Origin: an uncultured Alphaproteobacteria bacterium
GTDB lineage: Bacteria > Pseudomonadota > Alphaproteobacteria > CAAGCB01 > CAG-977
DNA: 64,000 nt
Assembly (NCBI GenBank): GCA_944390195.1
Contig: CALXOZ010000003.1
Span: 1-64,000, forward strand
Reading direction: 5' to 3'
Positions within the stretch are counted from its first letter, which is position 1. The number at the start of each line of letters is the position of its first letter. Below the pieces are notes generated by a model. The model was not told where the DNA came from and did not search any database. It was given only the letters and a program-made list of their open reading frames with translations. Shown here in pieces: positions 9,525-18,327 of the stretch. A program made the translations under genes and the position numbers.

Positions 9525-10877
9525 ATGGCTTCTCAAACAGATAAAATGGCAACGGGGTTCGGTTGGGAAACTTTTGCAAAAGCGACAGACCTTCAAAAGC
9601 GTCTTTTATTTACTTTAGGTGCGATGATTGTTTATCGATTGGGGACGTTTATTCCCTTACCCGGTATTAATTCTACTGTTTTAGAAGACATTTTTACTAG
9701 ACAGGCCGGTGGTATTTTAGGCATGTTCAATATGTTTACAGGTGGGGCTTTGTCCCGTATGACTCTGTTCGCTTTGAATATCATGCCTTATATTTCAGCT
9801 TCGATTATAGTGCAATTGGCTGCATCTGTTTTACCTTCTTTGATTTCTTTGAAAAAAGAAGGAGAGGCGGGACAACGAAAGATGAATCAATATACGCGTT
9901 ATTTGACGGTATTCATTACGATAATACAGGCTTATGTCCTTGCAGTAGGATTGGAAGCAATGGTCGGTTCTGCAGGAACTTCCGCCGTGCTTTATCCGGG
10001 GCCGTGGTTCCGTTTTACAACTGTTGTTTCTTTGCTGGGTGGAACAATGTTTATTGTCTGGTTAGGGGATCAAATCACTTCGCGCGGTGTCGGAAACGGT
10101 TCGTCTTTGATTATTACCGCCGGTATTGTTGCAGGGATTCCAATGGGGTTAGCTCAAACTTTTGAATTGGCCAGAGCTGGGTCTTTATCGACAGTGGCTT
10201 TGTTTGCAATACTTTTTATTGCGGTTTCTTTGGTTTGTTTTGTCGTGTTTTTTGAACGTGCTCAACGCAGGATTTTAATCCAATACCCAAAACGGCAAAT
10301 GGGAGGACGTCTAATGAATAGTGAAAGTTCTCATTTACCTTTGAAACTTAATCCAACCGGAGTTATTCCACCGATTTTTGCCAGTTCTTTGTTATTATTG
10401 CCTATGACTATTGTAAATTTTTCCATCAATACTGGAAACAGTCCGGATTGGATTGTTACTTTGTCGACGGTTTTGGCTCATGGACAACCTGTTTATTTAG
10501 CGCTTTATGCCGCTTTGATTATATTCTTTACATTCTTTTATACTGCAGTCGTTTTCAATCCGGAGGAAACTGCCGATAATTTGAAAAGACACGGAGGTTT
10601 TATTGCGGGAATACGCCCCGGAAAAAGTACAGCGGATTATTTGGATTATGTTTTAACACGTTTGACGGTTATCGGATCGTTATATTTAGCTGTTATTTGT
10701 TGTTTTCCTGAAATCATGATTGCAAAGTATTCCGTTCCGTTTGTCTTGGGGGGGACGACGCTGTTGATTGTCGTTTCTGTAACAATGGATTTTGCAACAC
10801 AAATTCAGTCTCATCTCATTGCCCATCAATATGAAGGGTTAATGAAAAAGGCAAAATTAAAAGGACGTCGGAAGTGA
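9525..10877 (+). CDS. secY: Preprotein translocase subunit SecY
   Basis: SecY is the channel of the Sec translocon in the inner membrane. The 450 residues contain about ten hydrophobic segments, with FIPLPGIN, NIMPYISASIIVQLAAS, the KLNPTGVIPPIFASS loop and the C-terminal region with NPEETADNLKRHGGFI. The length is normal. The 3' end overlaps the GTG start of adk by four bases. Confidence 0.98.
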   Translation: MASQTDKMATGFGWETFAKATDLQKRLLFTLGAMIVYRLGTFIPLPGINSTVLEDIFTRQAGGILGMFNMFTGGALSRMTLFALNIMPYISASIIVQLAASVLPSLISLKKEGEAGQRKMNQYTRYLTVFITIIQAYVLAVGLEAMVGSAGTSAVLYPGPWFRFTTVVSLLGGTMFIVWLGDQITSRGVGNGSSLIITAGIVAGIPMGLAQTFELARAGSLSTVALFAILFIAVSLVCFVVFFERAQRRILIQYPKRQMGGRLMNSESSHLPLKLNPTGVIPPIFASSLLLLPMTIVNFSINTGNSPDWIVTLSTVLAHGQPVYLALYAALIIFFTFFYTAVVFNPEETADNLKRHGGFIAGIRPGKSTADYLDYVLTRLTVIGSLYLAVICCFPEIMIAKYSVPFVLGGTTLLIVVSVTMDFATQIQSHLIAHQYEGLMKKAKLKGRRK

Positions 10878-11536
10878 TCACTAACGGAAAGCACCTTGTT
10901 TTAATGGCTCCTCCGGGAGGGGGAAAGGGAACGCAGGCGCGTTTGTTGCGAGATCGTTTACATATTCCTCATTTGTCTACGGGAGAAATGTTGCGTAATG
11001 CCGCTCGTGCGGGAACAGAAGTCGGTTTACAAGCAAAGGTCTTGATTGATAAAGGGAATTTTGTTCCGGATGAACTAATTATTTCTATCATATCTGAACG
11101 TTTAGATGAAGCCGACTGTAAGGAAGGTTTTATTCTTGACGGTTTTCCCAGAACCTTGCCACAAGCTAAAGCTTTAGACGAGTTGTTATTTGAAAAAGGT
11201 CGAAGGCTTGATCATGTTATAGAAATTCAAGTACCGGACGATATGATTATTCAGAGAATTATCGGACGTTTTTCTTGTGCCGATTGCGGGGCAATGTATC
11301 ATGACACGTTAAAGCCGACACAAGTTTTTGGAAAATGTGATGAATGCGGCGGATCGAATTTTTTACGTCGGCAAGACGATAATTGGCAAACGGTTGTTGA
11401 TCGGTTGAAAACGTATCGTATGATGACGACTCCGGTTTTACCCTACTATCAACATGAAGGATTGTTAGAAACGATAGACGGTACGGGTGATGTTGACGAA
11501 GTTGCAGATAAAATAAAAAAGATTATTAAACAATAA
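10874..11536 (+). CDS. adk: Adenylate kinase, zinc-finger LID type
   Basis: Adenylate kinase interconverts ATP + AMP and 2 ADP. The 220 residues show the P-loop APPGGGKGTQ (about residues 12-21), the AMP-binding STGEMLR and the DGFPRT motif. The LID domain carries Cys135, Cys138, Cys155 and Cys158, the four-cysteine zinc-binding version known from many bacteria but absent in E. coli Adk. GTG start inside the secY stop, so translation is probably coupled. Confidence 0.97.
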   Translation: MITNGKHLVLMAPPGGGKGTQARLLRDRLHIPHLSTGEMLRNAARAGTEVGLQAKVLIDKGNFVPDELIISIISERLDEADCKEGFILDGFPRTLPQAKALDELLFEKGRRLDHVIEIQVPDDMIIQRIIGRFSCADCGAMYHDTLKPTQVFGKCDECGGSNFLRRQDDNWQTVVDRLKTYRMMTTPVLPYYQHEGLLETIDGTGDVDEVADKIKKIIKQ

Positions 11537-11561
11537 TGAAAGGGGACATATGTTTCCAAGG

Positions 11562-11587
11562 CTTTGACAATGTTGTCAAAGGTTTTT
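11562..11587 (+). terminator. Probable terminator after adk
   Basis: A CTTTGACAA / TTGTCAAAG inverted repeat with a very tight centre is followed by TTTTTC. It starts 25 bases after the adk stop and would end the spc-secY-adk transcript. The stem is A/T-rich, so strength is uncertain. Confidence 0.5.
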
Positions 11588-11903
11588 CTGGTTTATAAAC
11601 TATGTATTAAGGTCGGCAAATGTCTTAAAGAAAAAGATTTTGTCGGCTTTTTCTTATTGATCAGATTGGAAGTATTTTATAAAACTCGCAACGAAAAGAT
11701 ACTTATAAAATGAGATCTGTATGGATCATTTCCATAAAAAGGGGATGTTTTTGAAAATAACCTTTAGATTATAAAACGTTTGATGGAAATTGTTTCCCTT
11801 TTTTTGTTCCATTTGTTTAAAGATTATAATTAAAAAGAAAAAACAGTTTTGTTTTATTTTGATAAAAAAGTTTTAAAAAAAGTAAAAAAATTGTTTAGAA
11901 GTC
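11588..11903 (+). other. AT-rich noncoding gap between adk and rpsM
   Basis: No credible gene. I see short inverted repeats: ATTTTATAA facing TTATAAAAT near 11680-11715, and GGAAA-TTG-TTTCC followed by CTTTTTTTG near 11780-11805, which could be another weak terminator. Poly-A runs lead into the alpha operon promoter. Confidence 0.4.
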
Positions 11904-11930
11904 TTGACTTTGTACATCGTTAAGTATACC
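11904..11930 (+). promoter_or_regulatory. Probable promoter of the alpha operon
   Basis: TTGACT and TATACC are separated by 15 bases (16 if CTTGAC is taken as the -35). The spacing is slightly short, but it is the best sigma70-type match in the gap and lies about 100 bases before rpsM, directly upstream of a structured leader. Confidence 0.5.
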
Positions 11931-11940
11931 TTAAACCCCT

Positions 11941-11993
11941 CTGTAGGGTGTCGCAGTAAACACCTTACAGTTTGTTATGCCTGTTTTTCAGGC
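11941..11993 (+). promoter_or_regulatory. Two-hairpin 5' leader before rpsM
   Basis: An 11-bp stem (CTGTAGGGTGT with ACACCTTACAG, one G-U pair, 8-base loop) is followed after 8 bases by GCCTG-TTTTT-CAGGC. If transcription starts near 11937, the first hairpin is at the very 5' end of the mRNA. It may be an mRNA-stabilising structure or a ribosomal-protein binding site for autoregulation. It does not resemble the enterobacterial alpha-operon pseudoknot in any way I can show. Confidence 0.55.
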
Positions 11994-12021
11994 TGGTTTT
12001 AATTTGTATAGGAGATTTAAC

Positions 12022-12396
12022 TTGGCACGTATTGCTGGTGTGAATATTCCGACAAATAAGCGTGTGGTTATTGCTTTGACATATATCCACGGCATCGGTC
12101 GGACTTTGGCCCGTGAAATTTGCGGGAAATTAGACATCGAGGATGCTCGCCGTGTAAACGAGCTGTCTGATGATGAAATTTTAAAATTGCGTGAATTGAT
12201 TGACCATGAATATCATGTCGAAGGTGAACTTCGCCGTGAAGTCGGTGTGAACATTAAGCGCTTGATGGATCTGGGATGTTATCGGGGACTTCGTCATCGT
12301 AAGGGATTGCCTTGCCGTGGTCAAAGAACCCATACAAATGCTCGTACACGTAAAGGTCCGGCGAAACCTATCGCAGGCAAGAAAAAAGCGGTTTAG
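12022..12396 (+). CDS. rpsM: 30S ribosomal protein S13
   Basis: S13 contacts P-site tRNA and forms bridge B1. The 124 residues begin (M)[20 protein letters not shown] and end with [20 protein letters not shown], both diagnostic. The start is TTG: TAGGAGA lies just upstream and the family starts MARIAGV. A longer frame from an ATG at 11977 runs through the leader hairpin and is not supported. Confidence 0.96.
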   Translation: MARIAGVNIPTNKRVVIALTYIHGIGRTLAREICGKLDIEDARRVNELSDDEILKLRELIDHEYHVEGELRREVGVNIKRLMDLGCYRGLRHRKGLPCRGQRTHTNARTRKGPAKPIAGKKKAV

Positions 12397-12416
12397 TTAA
12401 GAAAGGCAATTAATTC

Positions 12417-12812
12417 ATGGCTAAAACAACAACAAATGTTCGCACAAAAAAACGCGAACGTAAAAATATTACTTCAGGTGTTGCGCATGTCAATTCAACC
12501 TTTAACAACACAAAAGTAACAATCACAGATGCACAAGGAAATGCTATTTCTTGGTCTTCTTCCGGTGTACACGGCTTTAAAGGATCTCGTAAGTCAACAC
12601 CCTATGCTGCTCAAGTAACAGCTGAAGACGCTGGTAAAAAAGCGGCTGAACACGGAATGAAAACATTGGAAGTATGGGTGAAAGGTCCGGGAGCCGGTCG
12701 TGAATCCGCTTTGCGCGCTTTGCAGGCTGTCGGTTTCACAATTACTGCAATTCGGGATGTTACCGCTGTTCCTCATAACGGTTGCCGCCCTCGTAAACGT
12801 CGTCGCGTTTAA
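12417..12812 (+). CDS. rpsK: 30S ribosomal protein S11
   Basis: S11 lies on the 30S platform. The 131 residues contain [37 protein letters not shown] and the conserved ending [13 protein letters not shown]. Follows rpsM by 20 bases in the alpha operon. Confidence 0.97.
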   Translation: MAKTTTNVRTKKRERKNITSGVAHVNSTFNNTKVTITDAQGNAISWSSSGVHGFKGSRKSTPYAAQVTAEDAGKKAAEHGMKTLEVWVKGPGAGRESALRALQAVGFTITAIRDVTAVPHNGCRPRKRRRV

Positions 12813-12890
12813 TAGGTCATTCTGCCGGTTCTGCCGGTCATTTTGGTTGTGTCTTTTGACATGTTACTTTAAAAAGCAGGAGAAATACTC

Positions 12891-13907
12891 GTGATTCAAA
12901 AAAATTGGCAAGACCTGATTAAACCGAGTACAGTTGAAATTGAACATAATGATGGTGCTACGCGTAAGGCGACGATCGTTGTTGAACCGTTGGAACGCGG
13001 TTTCGGTATGACGCTGGGAAACGCCCTGCGACGCGTTCTGCTTTCCTCTTTACAGGGAGCCGCTGTTACGGCTGTGCATATCGATGGTGTTTTGCATGAA
13101 TTTTCTTCCATCCCAGGGGTGCGTGAAGATGTCGCCGATATCATCTTGAATATCAAAATGCTGGCTTTGCGTTATGACGGAGACGGTATTCGACGCATGA
13201 CATTGAAAGCTCATGGGCCTTGTGAAGTTACAGCAGCAATGATCGAAACAGGGCATGATGTCGAAATCATGAATCCGGAATTGGTTATTTGTACTTTAGA
13301 TAAAGATGCCGTTTTAAACATGGAATTAACCGTCGGTACGGGAAAAGGTTATGTCCCGGCGTCTGCAAACAGACCTGATGATTGCCCGATCGGATTAATA
13401 CCGGTTGATTCTATCTTTAGCCCCGTAACAAAAGCAGTCTATCAAATTGATAATGCGCGTGTCGGGCAAATTACCAACTATGATAAGTTGTCCTTGACTG
13501 TCGAAACAAATGGTACTGTTTCTCCAGAAGATGCTGTCGCTCTTGCCGCCCGTATCTTGCAAGAACAACTTAAGTTGTTTGTTAATTTCGAAGAACCTGA
13601 AGAAGATGTCGAAACTGAAAAGAAAGATGAATTGCCATTTAATCGCAATTTGTTGCGTAAAGTGGATGAACTGGAATTATCCGTGCGTTCTGCAAATTGT
13701 CTGAAAAACGACAGTATTGTTTATATCGGTGATCTTGTTCAAAAAACAGAAGCCGAAATGTTGCGTACGCCTAATTTCGGACGTAAGTCTTTGAATGAAA
13801 TCAAAGAAGTTCTTTCTCAAATGGGATTGCATCTTGGAATGGAAGTGGTCGGATGGCCGCCGGAAAATATTGAAACACTCTCAAAGGGGTTGGAAGAACC
13901 ATTCTAA
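12891..13907 (+). CDS. rpoA: RNA polymerase alpha subunit
   Basis: Alpha dimerises to nucleate RNA polymerase assembly and its C-terminal domain binds UP elements and activators. The 338 residues show the N-terminal domain ([20 protein letters not shown]) and a C-terminal domain with [20 protein letters not shown] and [17 protein letters not shown]. Starts with GTG after CAGGAGA. Length is normal for alphaproteobacteria. Confidence 0.98.
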   Translation: MIQKNWQDLIKPSTVEIEHNDGATRKATIVVEPLERGFGMTLGNALRRVLLSSLQGAAVTAVHIDGVLHEFSSIPGVREDVADIILNIKMLALRYDGDGIRRMTLKAHGPCEVTAAMIETGHDVEIMNPELVICTLDKDAVLNMELTVGTGKGYVPASANRPDDCPIGLIPVDSIFSPVTKAVYQIDNARVGQITNYDKLSLTVETNGTVSPEDAVALAARILQEQLKLFVNFEEPEEDVETEKKDELPFNRNLLRKVDELELSVRSANCLKNDSIVYIGDLVQKTEAEMLRTPNFGRKSLNEIKEVLSQMGLHLGMEVVGWPPENIETLSKGLEEPF

Positions 13908-13914
13908 ATAATTT

Positions 13915-14018
13915 CTGTTCTTGTTGAACAGGGCTCCGCCATACGCGATCGTTTGTGTTCACGGTGGGCATAAATGAGCGGTGACGGAGGTGGATTTATC
14001 GGTTTCGTGCGCGAAACC
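13915..14018 (+). promoter_or_regulatory. Hairpins in the rpoA-rplQ gap
   Basis: The 128-base gap contains CTGTTC-TTGTT-GAACAG directly after rpoA and GGTTTCG-TGCG-CGAAACC just before the rplQ ribosome binding site. Neither is followed by a T run, so they are more likely processing or translation-control structures than terminators. Function is inferred only from structure and position. Confidence 0.45.
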
Positions 14019-14035
14019 ATGATAGGAGGATAATT

Positions 14036-14458
14036 ATGAATCATCGTAATAGTAAGCGTAAGCTGAACAAATCTTTTTCACACCGCCGCGCTATGTTTGC
14101 TAATTTGGCAAACGCGCTGATTAAACATGAACAAATTAAAACAACGTTACCCAAAGCCAAGGAACTGCGTCCTGTCTTTGAAAAGCTTATCACTGCTGCT
14201 AAAGTCGGTGATTTGCATAAGCGTCGTCAATTAATTGCGTTCTTGCGTGATGAAAAAATGGTTGAAAAGTTAATCGGAACTTTGGCTACGCGCTATCAAG
14301 ATCGTCAAGGTGGATATGTGAGAGTATTAAAAGCCGGTTTGCGTTACGGCGATTGTGCACCTATGGCTTTTATTGAATTGGTTGATCGTGATGTAAAGGC
14401 CAAAGGACTGGATTCCGGCTTAAAGCCTGATGATCAAGAAGAACAAAAGGCGGAATAA
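14036..14458 (+). CDS. rplQ: 50S ribosomal protein L17
   Basis: L17 lies near the tunnel exit. The 140 residues begin [20 protein letters not shown] and include [20 protein letters not shown], normal for the bacterial family, with a short acidic tail. AGGAGG precedes the ATG. Last gene of the alpha operon. Confidence 0.97.
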   Translation: MNHRNSKRKLNKSFSHRRAMFANLANALIKHEQIKTTLPKAKELRPVFEKLITAAKVGDLHKRRQLIAFLRDEKMVEKLIGTLATRYQDRQGGYVRVLKAGLRYGDCAPMAFIELVDRDVKAKGLDSGLKPDDQEEQKAE

Positions 14459-14480
14459 CTTTTTATTCCTGACTAAAGGA

Positions 14481-14510
14481 GAGCCGTTCATATGATTGAA
14501 CGGCTCTTTT
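14481..14510 (+). terminator. Intrinsic terminator of the alpha operon
   Basis: A perfect 10-bp stem (GAGCCGTTCA / TGAACGGCTC) with a 6-base loop is followed by TTTT. It starts 22 bases after rplQ and is the strongest terminator in the ribosomal region. Confidence 0.85.
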
Positions 14511-14572
14511 GCTACTTGCTTTTTATGTATTTCCATGTTATGCCCTCTCTTTTGATAAAAAAGGAGCTTGAG

Positions 14573-16219
14573 GTGCATAAATTTTTAAGTAATTCTATAA
14601 ATAAAAAGCTTTCTATTGATAGCTCTTTTTTTATTTTTATTGTTTCTTTTTATTTTTCTTTTGTATTAAATAGTACTTTATTATATAAAATATTTAATAA
14701 TTTATATTCTTTTGATTTAGAGTCTTCTCTTTTTGTTATATCAATAGGGATTATATTATTTATTATTCAATATATAATATTTAATTGTATTGTTTTTCCT
14801 TTTATTGCAAAACCTTTGTTGATTCTCCTTCTGATCTCCTCCGGTTTTGTTCATTATGTGATGCACAGTTACGGCATTTTTATTGATAAGGATATGATTC
14901 GTAATATTTTTGAAACTAATGCTTATGAATCATTTGAATATGTCAGTCTTTCAGGTATTTTACATATCTTGTTTATCATTGTTCTCCCGATCTTGGGGAT
15001 TCAATTTCTTGATATCAGGTTTAAACCTTTTAAACAGGAAATATGCACTCGGATTAAACAAATTGTTATTGCTATAGCTGTCCTATTGTCTGTTATTGTA
15101 ATCCAATATAGAGATTACTCTGTTTTTGTTCGTAATAACAGGGAACTGAGAAAGTTGGTAAATCCGCTTAATTATATTTATTCGACTTTTCGATATCTGG
15201 AAGAAAGAATAAAAGTAAAGCCTCAGTTTGTGATTTTGGATGAAAATGTAACAAAAACTGTTTCTCCGGATTCCCAAAAAACTGTTTTTGTCTTGATCCT
15301 TGGAGAAACTGCCAGATCAAACAACTTTTCTTTGTATGGATATGAAAGACAAACTAATCCCTTGTTATCAGCACAAGATCTTTTTGTTTTTCGTGATGTG
15401 ACCTCATGTGGTACATCAACCGCGATTTCTGTTCCGTGTATGTTTTCTCATCTTGGAAGAGGTGATTTTAATGTTGAAACTGCAAAATATACAGAAAATC
15501 TGATGGATTTGATAAAAAAAGCCGGATATGACGTCTTGTGGGTGGAAAACGATAACGGGTGTAAAGGCGTATGTGATCGTGTTCAGGTAAAAAATACTGT
15601 TCTTTCGGATCATCAAAAAGATTGCTTTAAAGACTATTGTTATGATGAAGTTTTATTAACAGAATTACAAAATAAATTAGACAATATTACAACTGATACG
15701 GTTATTGTTTTGCATATGATCGGAAGTCATGGTCCGGCTTATTTTCGGCGTTATCCGAGTATGTTTGATGTTTTTAAACCAACGTGTAATACGGTGGAAA
15801 TCCAAAATTGTTCTCAAAATGAAATTCTGAATACTTATGACAATACAATTCTTTATACAGATTATATTATTAATCAATCAATAGAATTGTTAAAAAAGTA
15901 TCCCGATTATAAATCCGGATTGATCTATGTTTCAGATCATGGTGAATCTTTAGGAGAAAACAATATTTATTTGCATGGTTTTCCGTATCAAATAGCTCCA
16001 AAGGAACAAAAAAAAGTTCCCATGATGTTATGGGTGTCTGATGTAATGAAAAAAGAAAAACGTATTGATTTCGAGTGTTTGAAAAAAGAGGCGCAAGAAA
16101 AAGCATATACCCATGATCATCTGTTTCATTCTATCCTAAACCTTTTACAGGTTAAATCAATGACGTATGATTCAACATTGGATTTGTTTCATTCCTGCCG
16201 GATTAGATCGCCTGTATGA
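14573..16219 (+). CDS. EptA-like lipid A phosphoethanolamine transferase
   Basis: Inner-membrane enzymes of this family transfer phosphoethanolamine from phosphatidylethanolamine to lipid A, with the sulfatase-fold domain in the periplasm; the modification lowers affinity for polymyxins. The 548 residues have about five N-terminal membrane segments, then GETARSNNFSLYGYERQTNP, SCGTSTAISVPCMFS with the expected nucleophile Thr281, YDNTILYTD and SDHGESLGE with YLHG. The GTG start has GGAG 6 bases upstream; a longer frame would begin inside the preceding terminator. The first 250 bases are extremely AT-rich compared with the rest. It stands alone, with no regulatory two-component genes next to it. 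Confidence 0.9.
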   Translation: MHKFLSNSINKKLSIDSSFFIFIVSFYFSFVLNSTLLYKIFNNLYSFDLESSLFVISIGIILFIIQYIIFNCIVFPFIAKPLLILLLISSGFVHYVMHSYGIFIDKDMIRNIFETNAYESFEYVSLSGILHILFIIVLPILGIQFLDIRFKPFKQEICTRIKQIVIAIAVLLSVIVIQYRDYSVFVRNNRELRKLVNPLNYIYSTFRYLEERIKVKPQFVILDENVTKTVSPDSQKTVFVLILGETARSNNFSLYGYERQTNPLLSAQDLFVFRDVTSCGTSTAISVPCMFSHLGRGDFNVETAKYTENLMDLIKKAGYDVLWVENDNGCKGVCDRVQVKNTVLSDHQKDCFKDYCYDEVLLTELQNKLDNITTDTVIVLHMIGSHGPAYFRRYPSMFDVFKPTCNTVEIQNCSQNEILNTYDNTILYTDYIINQSIELLKKYPDYKSGLIYVSDHGESLGENNIYLHGFPYQIAPKEQKKVPMMLWVSDVMKKEKRIDFECLKKEAQEKAYTHDHLFHSILNLLQVKSMTYDSTLDLFHSCRIRSPV

Positions 16220-16648
16220 AAGAACATTGAGGATTCAACTTTTGAGTGTTTTTTGTAATGTGCATATGATTTTTATTTAAAAGTTATTTTCAGATTTAAA
16301 ATATCCACACTTTGGAAGTGTTATGATTGGCAAAGACTTTTAGATGGATGCTCGTAAGAAAGTAATTTATTCAAAATTACGTTTATGCCATCTACTACCA
16401 GATAGAAGTGTCTGACAATATGCACCATATTCGGCGTTTGAGGCGAGTGTGGTGTATTTTTAATTGGATACAGTTTATGAAGAGCAGAGGAAATCATTAG
16501 GAATGGACTGGTTTATGTTTGAGAAAATCGCCTGAGCAGAGGAAAGCTGTTTAGGAAATCTTCACGATTGGCTGTGGAATTGTTCATAAATGTATGATAT
16601 AATTTAATTAAGTAGGGTACGCCATAAATCGGAATTTAGAGCTCGGTT
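16220..16648 (+). other. Intergenic stretch with weak terminator and promoter
   Basis: No gene is credible here. ATGCACCA / TGGTGTAT (16420-16457), followed by TTTTT, could end the upstream transcript. An extended -10 element, TGATATAAT (16595-16603), lies 45 bases before the acetyltransferase-like gene and is the likeliest promoter for it; no good -35 is visible. The stretch probably contains the left edge of the transferred block, but I find no flanking repeats. Confidence 0.4.
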
Positions 16649-17284
16649 ATGAATTATACATTTGTTAACCTCAATAAATGGCGCAGAGGTAGCCTGTTCC
16701 AGTTTTATATTGATAAAATGCGAATCGTGATGAGTCTGACTGTGGATGTTGATGTGACCAACTTAAAAGTATACTCTAAGGCGCACAATCTTGATTTTTA
16801 TCCTTTGATGGTATGGGTTGTATCAAAAATTATCAATACACATGATGAATTTAAATACGGTTGGGATGCCGAAGGCAATCTTATCAAATGGGATTTTGTA
16901 TCCCCTTCTTACACGGATTTTCATGCGGAAGACGAAAATTTCACCAAAATGGTTACGGAGTACTCAGAGGATCTTCTTGAGTTTTACGGCAGAATGGCAG
17001 TCGACAGAGAGCGATACAAAAACGATCGAGCCGTTTTGGAGGATCAGCCCAAAAACTTTTTTGATGTTTCCTGCCTGCCATGGATAAAATACACCCACTT
17101 TGATGTTCATGTTTTTGACGAGGGAAAATTTCTTGCTCCTGTGGTTACTTGGGGCAAATACGAACCAAAGGACGGAAAGTTAATTATGCCGCTTACCATG
17201 AACATTCACCACGCAGTTGCAGACGGTTTCCACCTTTCAAGGTTTTTTAATGAAGTACAGCAATTGATGGATTCTTTGCGTTGA
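16649..17284 (+). CDS. Chloramphenicol acetyltransferase-like (CatA family) protein
   Basis: CAT enzymes are cytoplasmic trimers that acetylate chloramphenicol from acetyl-CoA. The 211 residues match the family end to end, with the N-terminal Trp-Arg-Arg segment, YPLMVWVVSKIIN and the catalytic His motif HHAVADGFH (residues 187-195). Two features are unusual: the usual Cys of HHxxCDGxH is Ala191, and the position of CAT Ser148, in the PWxSF segment, is Lys147 (PWIKYT). Chloramphenicol activity is therefore uncertain, and another acceptor is possible. The sequence resembles clostridial CatA-like proteins, so transfer is likely. Confidence 0.8.
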   Translation: MNYTFVNLNKWRRGSLFQFYIDKMRIVMSLTVDVDVTNLKVYSKAHNLDFYPLMVWVVSKIINTHDEFKYGWDAEGNLIKWDFVSPSYTDFHAEDENFTKMVTEYSEDLLEFYGRMAVDRERYKNDRAVLEDQPKNFFDVSCLPWIKYTHFDVHVFDEGKFLAPVVTWGKYEPKDGKLIMPLTMNIHHAVADGFHLSRFFNEVQQLMDSLR

Positions 17285-17589
17285 GCAGCTTTCTGTTTGT
17301 CGGAGAGCTAAGCAAGAGAAAAATTCCTTTAGAACTAAGGAGGTACGTTTATATTTTCCTGCCGGAAATATTCGTGCGTACTAGATCGCTTCATTCTTTG
17401 TTAGCAAGAGAACAAGAAGACCGAGAATGTTCCGTCACTTTGTTCCGACAAGGTGGCTACACCCCCATGCGCCGCTTATGCGACTATCTTCTGTGGACTT
17501 GCCGTCCGAAAACAGCATAAAATATGTTCGCCGTCATAAATTGCATCAATATCTATCAGTTAAATGCTAAACGAGAAAGGGTGATTTAC
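17285..17589 (+). pseudogene. Probable remnant between two transferred genes
   Basis: A 79-codon frame (17281-17520) overlaps the end of the acetyltransferase-like gene and shows no recognisable start context or domain. The second half (from about 17390) has a base composition unlike the neighbours and reads like the tail of a broken Firmicutes mobile-element or chromosomal gene. I cannot name it. The ribosome binding site for the next gene (GAAAGGGTG) is at its end. Confidence 0.3.
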
Positions 17590-18045
17590 ATGAAAAGAAA
17601 GTTTGTGTTAGTCATGGCAGTTATGCTCTGTTTTGCATTGACTGCTTGCAATGGAAAAGCAAGCATTGACTTTCCCTTTGAATTGTCCAGTGTCGAAAAC
17701 GTGGAAATGTTCCGCTTCACTGTTCCTGCGGATGCGAAGAGAAAAGTGATTACCAAATCAAAAGATATTGAAGGTGTTTATCAGACTTTTGAAAGTATTT
17801 TTCTGAAAAATAAAACAACTCAACCTACTGCTGGCGGCTTGGTGACGAGTTTCCGATTTAATCTTTCTAATGGTACATCTTACGAAGTTATTTATTTAGC
17901 GGTTGCTGTAAAATCCGGAAGAATCATCACAACGGATATGGAAAAAGATTTCTTTACATCAGCTGATATTGGGGCAAGCTGGGAAAGTTACGACTATGAA
18001 GTAACCGCTGCATCGGAAAATGAGCTTCCAGCATTATATGAGTAA
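17590..18045 (+). CDS. Small lipoprotein of unknown function
   Basis: The 151 residues start MKRKFVLVMAVMLCFALTACNG, a clear signal peptide ending in a lipobox (LTAC) with Cys at about residue 18. The mature part has a short beta-rich sequence with no domain I recognise. The next residue is Asn, and the style (Lys-rich start, F/V/L core) resembles Firmicutes lipoproteins. The ATG follows GAAAGGGTG. It probably belongs to the same transferred block as the acetyltransferase-like gene. Confidence 0.75.
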   Translation: MKRKFVLVMAVMLCFALTACNGKASIDFPFELSSVENVEMFRFTVPADAKRKVITKSKDIEGVYQTFESIFLKNKTTQPTAGGLVTSFRFNLSNGTSYEVIYLAVAVKSGRIITTDMEKDFFTSADIGASWESYDYEVTAASENELPALYE

Positions 18046-18244
18046 AAAAGCAAACAGGTATTTACTCACTGTCCATCAAAAATTATACAATTAAATACTG
18101 AAAAATTGCCCGTTGATCTTATACTGCCGATGAGAAAACAGCAGTCTTTTTTTATCCACATTTTCAGAAGGGGGGGCATTTTTATGCCAGACAAGAAAAC
18201 GCTTGATCAACTTTGTTCAAAATAGAAAACAGGATGAAACAAGA
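18046..18244 (+). other. Right flank of the transferred block
   Basis: No intact gene. A short frame beginning ATGCCAGACAAGAAAACG at 18184 (MPDKKTLDQLCSK, then a stop) has the look of a truncated gene start with a purine-rich run of G before it (GGGGGGG at 18171-18177). It supports the idea that this junction contains broken gene ends. Confidence 0.3.
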
Positions 18245-18270
18245 AACGGCATGACTGAAGCCATGCCGTT
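18245..18270 (-). terminator. Terminator of trxB
   Basis: A perfect 9-bp stem AACGGCATG / CATGCCGTT with an 8-base loop lies 58 bases beyond the trxB stop. Read on the minus strand it is followed by TCTTGTTTC, a weak U tract. Confidence 0.6.
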
Positions 18271-18327
18271 CCTATAAAAAGCGATATTACTTTCTTGTTT
18301 CTTCCGGACTTTATACGGGAAATTTTT

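Noticed and set aside
11977-12021. Longer S13 starting at ATG 11977
   Set aside because: The extra residues are encoded by a leader hairpin; S13 starts MARIAGV and TAGGAGA precedes the TTG.
14492-14572. Start of the EptA-like protein at the ATG at 14492
   Set aside because: It lies within the stem of the alpha operon terminator; the GTG at 14573 has a ribosome binding site.
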